DNA of 64,000 nt, from the NCBI GenBank assembly GCA_016786765.1, contig JAEUUZ010000060.1, forward strand, positions 62,001-126,000. Reading direction: 5' to 3'. Origin of the DNA: Chitinophagales bacterium. Its GTDB lineage: Bacteria; Bacteroidota; Bacteroidia; Chitinophagales; LD1. Numbering within the stretch: position 1 is the stretch's first letter; each line of letters starts with the position of its first letter. Positions 45,118 through 52,797 of the stretch are shown here, piece after piece. A program made the translations under genes and the position numbers. The notes under the pieces were generated by a model. That model had not been told where the DNA came from. It was given only the letters and a program-made list of their open reading frames with translations, and did not search any database.

Positions 45118-45752
45118 AAGATACTTATGGCAAGAAAAATATAAAAAAGAATAGAAAAAATAGAATTAAGCGTGAAGAACGCAACAGATGCAAATGTTTG
45201 ATCAAGACTATAGAGTTTATCAAGTAAAAGAAAGAGAAAAGTTGTGCCAGCATTGTAAAGAAGAAAACCAAGCGAAAACCAAAAAGGGACAGATTTATAG
45301 ATAAGCGATTCATTAGGATTTTCTAGTAAATCGAACAGGGTATATATACTTATTGCAATCTCAAGGAATGAGGCTATATAGTTAGTAAGATAGAAAGATT
45401 TTGATATTCCGGATTGGTAAATTTCAAAAAAAATGATGGAGTAAAAAATAACCGTTAACAGAATATAGATTGTCCTTGATATTTTTTTAATATGAAATTG
45501 ATGGAGTATATATACACAAAATGGCAGTTCCATCATTGCATATAAATTATAGATAAAATTATTGTTTTTTGAAATGAATTTTGGACGTAATAAATCTTCA
45601 CCTATGGTAGCGAATAGAAGCGTTAATACAAAAAAAAAGAAATAGAAATAGTCTCTGCGAATAGTATTAAACTTAATCGCAGAGACAAATATTAGAATCA
45701 AACTTGAATAAACAGCAGTTTGAACAAAAACAAATGAAGTATCAATTTCCAT
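45087..45752 (-). CDS. Multi-span membrane protein upstream of a histidine kinase
   Basis: The 221-residue protein has about six or seven hydrophobic helices, many aromatic residues, and no soluble domain. I recognise no named family. The likeliest role is the membrane sensor or a partner for the kinase whose gene overlaps its 3' end by 31 bases. The upstream end overlaps the small-protein gene by 11 bases. A conserved acidic residue pair in GEDLLRPKF and MMELPFCVY may be functionally relevant. Membrane topology is read from hydrophobicity only. Confidence 0.75.
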   Translation of the reverse strand: MEIDTSFVFVQTAVYSSLILIFVSAIKFNTIRRDYFYFFFFVLTLLFATIGEDLLRPKFISKNNNFIYNLYAMMELPFCVYILHQFHIKKISRTIYILLTVIFYSIIFFEIYQSGISKSFYLTNYIASFLEIAISIYTLFDLLENPNESLIYKSVPFWFSLGFLLYNAGTTFLFLLLDKLYSLDQTFASVAFFTLNSIFSILFYIFLAISILCLKPKTLSS

Positions 45753-46065
45753 TTAATGCATTGCCATTTCCGCAATATGGTGGACAAGGTTTTAATCGTT
45801 CAACAATCAAATCTGTAACATCATCACCAGAGGCTTTAGCACCAACCACAACTAAGTTTGCCACGCCCTCATCGTTCAATCCGAAGTAAATTCTTACACC
45901 TACTACATTTGTTTGATTAAGAAGATCATTTATCTTATTCTTTCCAATAAAAAGACCTTTAATTACGCCATCCATACTCGGAAATTGGTCTCTATATGCG
46001 GCAGTGTATGCAGCGCCTTCACTAAGTGTAACGAAATCTCCGTCATTAACTGTTAGTACATCCAT
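45742..46065 (-). CDS. Small conserved protein with C-terminal CPPYC motif
   Basis: The 107-residue protein has no signal peptide. Its middle part GVRIYFGLNDEGVANLVVVGAKASGDDV resembles a small Bacteroidota family of unknown function, whose members end in a CPPxC motif. Here the end reads LKPCPPYCGNGN, with Cys residues four apart. It is the first gene of the four-gene kinase operon. The stop codon overlaps the start of the membrane protein. It may be a signal or modulatory component for the sensor, or may be exported by an unusual route. This is inference. Confidence 0.72.
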   Translation of the reverse strand: MDVLTVNDGDFVTLSEGAAYTAAYRDQFPSMDGVIKGLFIGKNKINDLLNQTNVVGVRIYFGLNDEGVANLVVVGAKASGDDVTDLIVERLKPCPPYCGNGNALNGN

Positions 46066-46216
46066 GTTTTAAAAATTTTGAGGTTAAATAATAATAATGA
46101 AGTTACGTCAAAGTGCCAAAAAAAGATACATTAATATTATATTATATGTTTTTATCTATATAAAACAATGATAATTAATTAGTTGTTTATTTTTTTTTGT
46201 TATTCTGAAACATACA

Positions 46217-46289
46217 GTAGAAATTTTAGCGTAGAAATACGGGAACAAAAATTCCGTATTTCTACGCATAAAATCGAGTAGAAATACGC
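46217..46289. promoter_or_regulatory. Cluster of four GTAGAAAT(ACG) sites, possible operator
   Basis: GTAGAAAT at 46217-46224; GTAGAAATACG at 46231-46241; the inverted CGTATTTCTAC at 46255-46265; and GTAGAAATACG at 46278-46288. The middle two are the core of a 14-bp perfect inverted repeat, GCGTAGAAATACGG (46229-46242) with CCGTATTTCTACGC (46254-46267), spaced by 11 bases. The last site is just upstream of a possible -33 box. This layout is typical of an activator site for a dimeric regulator. Confidence 0.7.
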
Positions 46290-46320
46290 TTGACTTTTTG
46301 TGTAGGTCCATATTATCTTG
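46290..46320 (+). promoter_or_regulatory. Possible promoter of the 46366 gene
   Basis: TTGACT (46290-46295) and TTATCTTG (46313-46320) lie at Bacteroidota-like spacing, but each deviates from the TTTG/TAnnTTTG consensus. A weak core promoter is consistent with activation from the sites just upstream. The ATG is 46 bases downstream. Confidence 0.35.
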
Positions 46321-46365
46321 CGAACGAAAATTGTTTTATTACATAAAATATAAACAACCCCAAAG

Positions 46366-46818
46366 ATGAGATATTGTTTTTCAATCTTAATTTTTTTGTG
46401 CATTACGCATTCAGCCTTAGCAGGAAGTTCAAAAGTGGTTCAATTTAAAATTAAAGACCATTCCCAAGAGGCCGATAGTCTTAGATTTTTCCTAAATACA
46501 GTACACAATTTCTGTATTCTAGATTCAGTTGCATTAGTGTATTTCAAGGATAATCATTCTGATCAAACAATTGTGGTAAGCGAAGGAGAGAATCGTATGT
46601 TTTATTTGCTGAATGGAAGTACAGGATACTATGTTAAATATACCGCTAATTTTAAAGAGGTACAGTTTATTTTAGATAACTCCGAGACTCGCATTGATGC
46701 ATCCGTTGTAGTAGTGGATCAGATTCTATTTGACTGTGGAGGAAGTGTGTCTAATTGTAAAGCTTCAGATATGTTATGTATTGAAAGTAAACGAAAAGGT
46801 GGTTGTGTTCAGCGGTAA
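46366..46818 (+). CDS. Small secreted Cys-containing protein of unknown function
   Basis: The 150-residue protein has a signal peptide (MRYCFSILIFLCITHSALA). The mature part has beta-strand character and Cys residues, concentrated near the end in DCGGSVSNCKASDMLCIESKRKGGCVQR. No domain is recognised. It is divergent from the kinase operon and has GTAGAAAT repeats upstream, so it may be an output or a ligand of that system. It converges with the epimerase gene after 15 bases. Confidence 0.65.
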   Translation: MRYCFSILIFLCITHSALAGSSKVVQFKIKDHSQEADSLRFFLNTVHNFCILDSVALVYFKDNHSDQTIVVSEGENRMFYLLNGSTGYYVKYTANFKEVQFILDNSETRIDASVVVVDQILFDCGGSVSNCKASDMLCIESKRKGGCVQR

Positions 46819-46833
46819 AACTAAAAAGGTTGT

Positions 46834-47526
46834 TTAGCGGTAGTAGTTATTAAATACTTCTTGAAAATCTTTGTTGAGCATTTGTTTACTAACTATTGAC
46901 TTTACCAATGTGTTGTTTACAAAATAGGTAGATCCGCTTTCAACTACACTTAAATTGGGCTGAATACCGATTGCTTTAGCGAGCATAGAAATAATAGTAT
47001 CAATACGAATCGGTTGATCACCACAAATATTAATGGTTAAATTACCTTCCTTTACCTGTTGTTTGTAGTACTCTACAACATTGTTTACTATTGGGCTTAA
47101 ATCGGCAATATCAATTAGATAACGTCCGGCATGGTTATGAACTTGAATAGTTTGACCTTGTTTAATGGCCTTTAATAAATAACCAAACAGTTGATTCTCG
47201 TTGTTGTTTTTACCTACAACAATGGGAAGTCGAACAATGATACTTTTGGCGAAAAGGGATGTAATGATATTTTCAAAATTCGATTTTGATTGTACATAGT
47301 GAGACTCCTTTTTTTCAGGATCAAACACACTCGTTGTACTGAAGTAAACAAAAATTTTATCGCTATGTATTTGCGAAAATGATTTAATCATATCGAGCTC
47401 TCGCTGATAAGCGGAAACATCATCACATCCGGAATTCGATACACCTCTTGCAAAAACGAATACCGATTCATCGTTTTCAAACGTATCACGTAAAGCATTT
47501 GCTATAAGTCCACTTCCAGTTATCAT
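46834..47526 (-). CDS. NAD-dependent epimerase/dehydratase-like protein
   Basis: The 230-residue protein has an N-terminal GSGLIANALRDTF, a GxGxxA-type Rossmann loop, and a segment FVYFSTTSVFDPEKKESHYVQSKSNFE with Ser-Thr and YxxxK (YVQSK) at the catalytic sites of extended SDRs. It is short for a sugar epimerase (230 against about 310), and it lacks much of the substrate domain. It may act on a nucleotide sugar. The start overlaps the stop of the upstream glycosyltransferase in an ATGA junction. Confidence 0.82.
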   Translation of the reverse strand: MITGSGLIANALRDTFENDESVFVFARGVSNSGCDDVSAYQRELDMIKSFSQIHSDKIFVYFSTTSVFDPEKKESHYVQSKSNFENIITSLFAKSIIVRLPIVVGKNNNENQLFGYLLKAIKQGQTIQVHNHAGRYLIDIADLSPIVNNVVEYYKQQVKEGNLTINICGDQPIRIDTIISMLAKAIGIQPNLSVVESGSTYFVNNTLVKSIVSKQMLNKDFQEVFNNYYR

Positions 47527-48584
47527 AAACTATTTAAAAGTGTTTTTAAACGAGATGCTCTTTTCTCAAATGTAAATCTTGTTTTGATACTCTTGTGTGC
47601 CTCCAGGGATTGATTTTCTTTTGCTGTAGAATTCATGGCAGTTTTAAGAAGTTCAATGGCCTTTACGGTATCTTTTTTGGCTAAAATATACCCTTTGCCA
47701 TCCATGATTCCTGGAATTCCAAAAGCATCCGAGCCAATAGGAATACATCCATATAACATGGATTCTGCTAAAGCATTAGGAAAGCCTTCAGCAATCGATA
47801 ATTGCAGATAAAATTCGTTACTCAAAAAAGCGGTGTATAATTCTTGCTGACTTAAACGTCCAACAATTTTCACATTATCGGGTAGGGGAGTGGAGTAATC
47901 GTAATTATCTCCAACTAAAGTAAACGAAGCATCCGGAAGATGTGGTGCTACTGCAATAATTATATCAATTCCCTTGCGGAAGAAATCAAATCCTGATAAA
48001 TCAAATGAGGCTGATATAAAGCTATTCTTATTTCTTTTTGCCTGTATAACTGCTGATTCCGAAAGTGTATATTCAAAACCACAGTTTAAGGCTTCAATTT
48101 TACCCTTCAGTTTTTTGTTGAAAGGAATAATGCCTTGACGTGGGTAAACTGCATCGATGTATGTGAGATGATAATCAATTAATGTTTCGTCTACAGGCAA
48201 AATTAAATCGGCAAGTTCTAAGCTTCTTCGTGTAAAAAAGGCATAAACCGGTTTTCGGTAATTACCGTAGTTGATTTCAGGAAAAAAATGGCATTCTGTT
48301 CCACCTAATGCGCACACAATCTTTTTCCCTAACAGTTTAGCTAACAAGAAAGGGAATAGCGTATGATAGCCTACAAAAAAGGAATAGACAATGTCCGCTT
48401 TTGGCACATTGATTATTGCGTCTATTGTACTTTTAAACAAATTGAGAACAACTGAACGGTTACCACTATTAAATTCAAAGCACTTCACCAACGAAAAGTC
48501 TTCTTCAAAAATTCGCTTATCTACTCTAACAAACGATGAATTGTGAATGTAGGTATAATAAATTTTCTTTTGCGAAGCACTCAT
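47523..48584 (-). CDS. Glycosyltransferase family 4-like
   Basis: The 353-residue protein has two Rossmann-like halves. The second has the GT4 features SFTLVGDNYDYSTPLPDNVKIVGRL, LYTAFLSNEFYLQLSIAEGFPNALAESMLYGCIPIGSDAFGIPGIM; the EGFPNALAESM segment binds the nucleotide sugar. It transfers a sugar to a lipid-linked or surface glycan. It is coupled by an ATGA overlap to the epimerase-like gene and is 13 bases behind a methyltransferase gene in the same operon. Confidence 0.92.
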   Translation of the reverse strand: MSASQKKIYYTYIHNSSFVRVDKRIFEEDFSLVKCFEFNSGNRSVVLNLFKSTIDAIINVPKADIVYSFFVGYHTLFPFLLAKLLGKKIVCALGGTECHFFPEINYGNYRKPVYAFFTRRSLELADLILPVDETLIDYHLTYIDAVYPRQGIIPFNKKLKGKIEALNCGFEYTLSESAVIQAKRNKNSFISASFDLSGFDFFRKGIDIIIAVAPHLPDASFTLVGDNYDYSTPLPDNVKIVGRLSQQELYTAFLSNEFYLQLSIAEGFPNALAESMLYGCIPIGSDAFGIPGIMDGKGYILAKKDTVKAIELLKTAMNSTAKENQSLEAHKSIKTRFTFEKRASRLKTLLNSL

Positions 48585-48597
48585 TACGAACTAATCG

Positions 48598-49416
48598 TTA
48601 TATTTTTTTTGATGCAACTGTAACATCAAACAACTTAGTTGGCATTACTAAATTGGCATCAGGAGCCATTGTTTTTAGTGGTCGTTTAGTATAGATACCA
48701 CAAAGTGTGTTACTTACTCTGTAGATAAACGGATGTGTCTCTTTCGGTGCGCCCATCAATGCTCCTGCAATTACATCATTTCTCTGTTCTGAGTAATTAT
48801 TGCCGAAGTCATGCCAAATAATAATTGAATTTTCGTCTTTCAACAACTTGAATGCATTCGCTGTGTCTATTTTAACCGCATGTGTCGAATGATCGCCATC
48901 AATAAAAATTAAATCGAATTTTTTGTTCAATGAAGTAAAGTCGAAGGTGAGGGAGTTGTGATAAATTTGGGTCAGCTTCTCATTCGGCTTAACAAGGATA
49001 GATTCAGGCTCCATCAAATATTCCGGTAAATTGATCTCTCGCATTTCTTTCTTTGAAAGGCTTAGGCTTACTGTGGAATTGGTGTTCGGTAAAATGTTCA
49101 CCAAGCTTTCTCCTCTAAAACAACCAATTTCCAAGTAATCGCATTTGTCGAACGATTTCGCAATTGCTTTAATAAATCCAATATCTGTAACACGGGAAGT
49201 GTAGGAAAGAAAAGTAAAGTCATTTACGGTTTCATTGAAACCAGGAACTACCTCCAATAAATCAACATAAGGCAATCCTTTACCATTGGTATAACTGTTC
49301 ACAATATCTTGTGCCATGTTATCCTCTGTAAAGGCCATCAAACTTTTAAATAACTGCTTATAATGTTTTAGTGCAACCGGAATAAAGTTTTTGATTGCTT
49401 CGCTTTTTCTGCTCAT
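48598..49416 (-). CDS. Class I SAM-dependent methyltransferase
   Basis: Start at ATG 49416 (MSRKSEAIKNF); the frame extends to a TTG at 49452. The 272-residue protein has the SAM-binding motif YLEIGCFRGESLVNIL and DLIFIDGDHSTHAV, with NIIIWHDFG-type later motif (SIIIWHDFGNNYSEQR). The IDGDHS pattern recalls Methyltransf_24 and cephalosporin hydroxylase-like methyltransferases in glycan clusters. Substrate is unknown and is probably a sugar residue of the surface glycan. Confidence 0.85.
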   Translation of the reverse strand: MSRKSEAIKNFIPVALKHYKQLFKSLMAFTEDNMAQDIVNSYTNGKGLPYVDLLEVVPGFNETVNDFTFLSYTSRVTDIGFIKAIAKSFDKCDYLEIGCFRGESLVNILPNTNSTVSLSLSKKEMREINLPEYLMEPESILVKPNEKLTQIYHNSLTFDFTSLNKKFDLIFIDGDHSTHAVKIDTANAFKLLKDENSIIIWHDFGNNYSEQRNDVIAGALMGAPKETHPFIYRVSNTLCGIYTKRPLKTMAPDANLVMPTKLFDVTVASKKI

Positions 49417-49438
49417 CTTTTTGAATTGATTTTTTTCA

Positions 49439-50236
49439 TTATTTGTGGGCAATATTAATAATCATGTTGGTGAAAAAATGACTTCTGATACGAAAATTAA
49501 ATTTAAGTTGTAGCCACCAAAAAAATCGAGAGGTAACAATAAAGAATTTGTTGAGTATATTAAGTAGAAATCGCATCCGCACAACTTCTTCCACTTCATT
49601 TAATGGAATGTATAATGAAGGCGTAATAACTAACTGGTTTTCTGCTTTTTTAAACCCCGATACTAATGCAGCTGTAGCTAAATCTTTTGCTGTTAGGGGG
49701 ACGTGGATATCATAAACGGGTTTGTTTAGTAATTTTAACAACTGCCCGTTTATACCTTTCATACTGGGAATGGCAGTGATAAGAATACCTGTATCGTTTA
49801 AGAAAAGCTTTAGTGCGTTAAATGCACCAACAGTATTTTCGAAGTGTTCAATTACTCCATTCGAAAAAACAAAATCAAACTTGCCCATTAAATCTTTTGG
49901 CGGATCAAACATATCTCCATGGATAATCGCACCTTCAACATTAAACTCGTTAAGTATTGTTTCTTCTCTTGAGCATCCATATTCTGAATAATCTAATCCA
50001 TATATCGTTAACCCAAATTCTTTTTTAAAATAAGGAAGAAAAACAGAATTCGCACATCCAACTTCGAGAATACTTAATTGACTTAAGTTCCTTCCTGCGA
50101 AGATTTGTTTGAATACATTGTGATATTCTAAGTTAGGAAAATTGGAGACTCGCTGATCAGAAGGTGAAAACTCTTTCGGTACAGGTAACTCTTTCCAATG
50201 ATTTGTCCAAAAGTCCTCACTCGCCTTATCTTCCAT
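49439..50236 (-). CDS. Class I SAM-dependent methyltransferase
   Basis: The 265-residue protein has LSILEVGCANSVFLPYFKKEF as motif I, the segment FDFVFSNGVIEHFENTVGAFNALKLFLNDTGILITAIPS as motifs III to V, and a Methyltransf_11-type fold. It is the first gene of the minus-strand glycan operon (methyltransferase, methyltransferase, GT4, epimerase-like). A divergent flippase gene begins 90 bases away. Acceptor is unknown. A sugar O-methylation or N-methylation role is inferred from context. Confidence 0.88.
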   Translation of the reverse strand: MEDKASEDFWTNHWKELPVPKEFSPSDQRVSNFPNLEYHNVFKQIFAGRNLSQLSILEVGCANSVFLPYFKKEFGLTIYGLDYSEYGCSREETILNEFNVEGAIIHGDMFDPPKDLMGKFDFVFSNGVIEHFENTVGAFNALKLFLNDTGILITAIPSMKGINGQLLKLLNKPVYDIHVPLTAKDLATAALVSGFKKAENQLVITPSLYIPLNEVEEVVRMRFLLNILNKFFIVTSRFFWWLQLKFNFRIRSHFFTNMIINIAHK

Positions 50237-50326
50237 AAGTTATTGTCTGTTATTAAGAGTAAATAAACAAATATTATTTTTTAAAAAAGTACTTTTAAAG
50301 CGAAATAATTCATTATTGTAGCATCT

Positions 50327-51817
50327 ATGGGGATAATTCAAAGACAGGGTTTGATTAATAGTTTAATTAGTTATACCGGGCTTTTATTGGGGGCAATTAG
50401 TTTGTTATTTATCCAACCTCATTTCTTAACCAAAGAGGAGATAGGACTAACACGTGTACTTTTTTCGTTTTCATCATTAATGGCCACTTTTATGCCTTTA
50501 GGAATGAATGTTATTACATTGAAGTTTTTCCCGCATTTCCGAAATTATGAAAAAGGGCACCATGGTTTTTTTGGATTAATGCTAATTCTTCCCATAATTG
50601 GCTTTGTAGTTTTCGGGTCTTTATTGTTTATACTCAAAAGTTTTTTTATTGCTAAGTATATCGATCAATCTAAATTGTTTACCGATTATTTTTATTATGT
50701 ATTTCCGCTAAGTTTTTTTTTATCCTTTATTAATGTTTTTATAGCCTATACTTATTCAATTTATCGTACATCATTTCCTGCATTGATAAATGATGTGTTA
50801 GTACGTGTTGTATCAATAGTTTTGTTTACAGTATACTTCATTAAATGGATTTCGATTACTCAGTTCATTATTTTGTTTGTTGGGATTTACGGAATCCAGT
50901 TCATTACTTTAGTAGTATATATATATTGGCGCGATAATCCAAAGTTGAGCATTGATCGAGTTTTTCTCCGTTCACAAAATGTTCCAGAAATGTTAACGTA
51001 TGGATTTAGCATGAGCATTGCAGCTGTTTCTTCTTTAGGGTTAAAGTATATAGATGCTGTAATGTTAGGTATGTATAAGCCAATTCAAAATGGGTTAAAT
51101 GCGCTCGATATTATTGGTATTTATTCTATTGCTGCCTTTATTGCCACAATTGTTGAAGCCCCTTTTAATGCCCTTGAAAAAATCATACTGCCACAAATAG
51201 CCAACAGTATTGCGAAAAACGACATGAAAAATGTTGAAGATATCTATTATAAATCAGCAAAATACTTGTTCTTGATTGGAGGGGTTTTATTTCTTCTCGT
51301 GAATTTAAATCTGTCTTCGTTATTCTTGTTAATGCCCGACAAGGACTATTCGCTCGGTAAAAATATCGTTTTCATAATAAGTCTTGGTACACTTATTAAT
51401 ATGGCAACTGGAAGTAATGATGCAATTATATACACATCCTCTAAATATAAGTTTACTACGTATCTACTTGTAGGTCTTTTTATAGTTGCCGTTATTAATT
51501 ATCTCATTTTTATTCCCTATTTTGGGATGGTGGGTGCAGCACTGGCTACAACATTATCGGCTTTTCTTTTTAACCTTTCGAAGTATTTGTTGATATGGAA
51601 ATTCTTTAAGATTCAACCTTTTACCTGGAATACACTAAAAGTAGCAGGTGTGATTCTATTTACTTTTTTTGCTTGTTCCCTTATTCCTGAAGTGTTTCAT
51701 CCTATCGCGAATATCATCATACGTTCAACTGCCGTTCTTACTTGCTTTATAGGCTTAGTATTTACATTAAATATTGTTCCAGAACTGTTTGAGCAAGTAA
51801 AAGCTAAATTGAAATAA
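50327..51817 (+). CDS. Polysaccharide flippase, Wzx-like (MOP superfamily)
   Basis: The 496-residue protein has 12-14 hydrophobic helices. N-terminal LINSLISYTGLLLGAISLLFIQPHFL and TYGFSMSIAAVSSLGLKYIDAVMLG match the MOP/Wzx polysaccharide exporters. It is predicted to flip lipid-linked oligosaccharide across the inner membrane. It is divergent from the glycan operon, so it probably serves the same pathway. It converges with the HmuY-like gene after one base. Confidence 0.9.
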   Translation: MGIIQRQGLINSLISYTGLLLGAISLLFIQPHFLTKEEIGLTRVLFSFSSLMATFMPLGMNVITLKFFPHFRNYEKGHHGFFGLMLILPIIGFVVFGSLLFILKSFFIAKYIDQSKLFTDYFYYVFPLSFFLSFINVFIAYTYSIYRTSFPALINDVLVRVVSIVLFTVYFIKWISITQFIILFVGIYGIQFITLVVYIYWRDNPKLSIDRVFLRSQNVPEMLTYGFSMSIAAVSSLGLKYIDAVMLGMYKPIQNGLNALDIIGIYSIAAFIATIVEAPFNALEKIILPQIANSIAKNDMKNVEDIYYKSAKYLFLIGGVLFLLVNLNLSSLFLLMPDKDYSLGKNIVFIISLGTLINMATGSNDAIIYTSSKYKFTTYLLVGLFIVAVINYLIFIPYFGMVGAALATTLSAFLFNLSKYLLIWKFFKIQPFTWNTLKVAGVILFTFFACSLIPEVFHPIANIIIRSTAVLTCFIGLVFTLNIVPELFEQVKAKLK

Positions 51818-51818
51818 A

Positions 51819-52790
51819 CTATTTCAGTTCTTCGTACTCAAATTTCGGAAACCCTTTATTTCCGTTGCTATCGTAGAAATCAAGCATTCGTAATTTAAAA
51901 TACTTGTTGTCTGATTTGATGATATAGTTATACCCTGTTTTAACCATATAACTTCCAAATTCGTATTGTTTCCACTCGTAACCAATGCCATCGCGCTTTT
52001 GTGTGAATTTTGAATTGTCTACATTCGACAATTGTATCGTGGTAAAATCAGAAGTCGAATCCATTAAATATGCATTCGTTTTGTAGGGATTGGTAAGTAC
52101 ACCGGTAACTTTGTAAGGCAGTTTTTCTTTGTAAAAATAGGTGCTATACTCCGTGAACTGCAAGTCCCATATATCTTTAGACGGCTCAATGTTCTTAATG
52201 CTTTTAGTTGCAAACGAGTAATAAGTGAAATTTACATCACTGTTTTTCGGAATGAAAGCGCTGGATTCTTCACTACCATCTAAGTTTGCAAATGTAATTT
52301 GATAGCCGCTATTAAAATCGCCAACTTGCATTTTCTTATATCCCAAACTATTGCCGGATTCATCAGTTCCTAAATTCAATACATATACTTTCTTGTCGGA
52401 TTGCGGGTAATTGCCCCATTTTCCTATCGCATTTGAGTCGGCAAGACCATAGCCAAATTCAACACGCCATTCTAACGAAAGGGTGTCTGCCGGTTTAACT
52501 TCATTTAAGTTTGTTTTGCCGGTACGTGCCGCTTGCATTAGTTTTGCCCCATTTAACCAGATATTGAATTTACTTGCATCGCAATCAAAGGCAATATCAT
52601 AATCGTATCGCGAGTTAGAATCAATGAATAATCCGTTCTGCACATTGAAGTATAGTTGTTTACTGTAATCTGCACCCATGTTAGCCGTAAATAGTGTCCC
52701 GATATTATTCGTAGGCGCTTTAATCGGCTTTTCTTTAAAGCAACTACTGAGTGCAATTACAAGGAAAAAATATATAATTAGTTTGTTCAT
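51819..52790 (-). CDS. HmuY-like heme-binding lipoprotein
   Basis: Start at ATG 52790 gives a lipoprotein signal MNKLIIYFFLVIALSSC (lipobox Cys17). A start at 52814 would overlap the receptor gene. The 323-residue protein has the HmuY pattern: GADYSKQLYFNVQNG, DYDIAFDCDASKFNIWLNGAK, YKVTGVLTNPYKTNAYL, and the terminal FKLRMLDFYDSNGNKGFPKFEYEEL, with a long strand region between. HmuY captures heme at the surface and passes it to the TonB-dependent receptor, whose gene lies directly upstream. The specific heme ligands (two His in Porphyromonas) are not clear here. Confidence 0.85.
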   Translation of the reverse strand: MNKLIIYFFLVIALSSCFKEKPIKAPTNNIGTLFTANMGADYSKQLYFNVQNGLFIDSNSRYDYDIAFDCDASKFNIWLNGAKLMQAARTGKTNLNEVKPADTLSLEWRVEFGYGLADSNAIGKWGNYPQSDKKVYVLNLGTDESGNSLGYKKMQVGDFNSGYQITFANLDGSEESSAFIPKNSDVNFTYYSFATKSIKNIEPSKDIWDLQFTEYSTYFYKEKLPYKVTGVLTNPYKTNAYLMDSTSDFTTIQLSNVDNSKFTQKRDGIGYEWKQYEFGSYMVKTGYNYIIKSDNKYFKLRMLDFYDSNGNKGFPKFEYEELK

Positions 52791-52797
52791 GTTCTTT

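Larger units (their letters stand above)
46066..46365. other. 300-base divergent intergenic region
   Basis: AT-rich region between the minus-strand kinase operon and the plus-strand secreted-protein gene. It has no gene I can support. It holds the GTAGAAAT repeats (46217-46289) and a possible promoter at 46290-46320. No convincing promoter box is visible for the minus-strand operon, although one must lie in 46066-46200. Confidence 0.7.

Noticed and set aside
46229-46267. Inverted repeat as a transcription terminator
   Set aside because: No gene ends nearby in a direction that would use it, no T run follows either arm, and extra direct copies of the same motif flank it.
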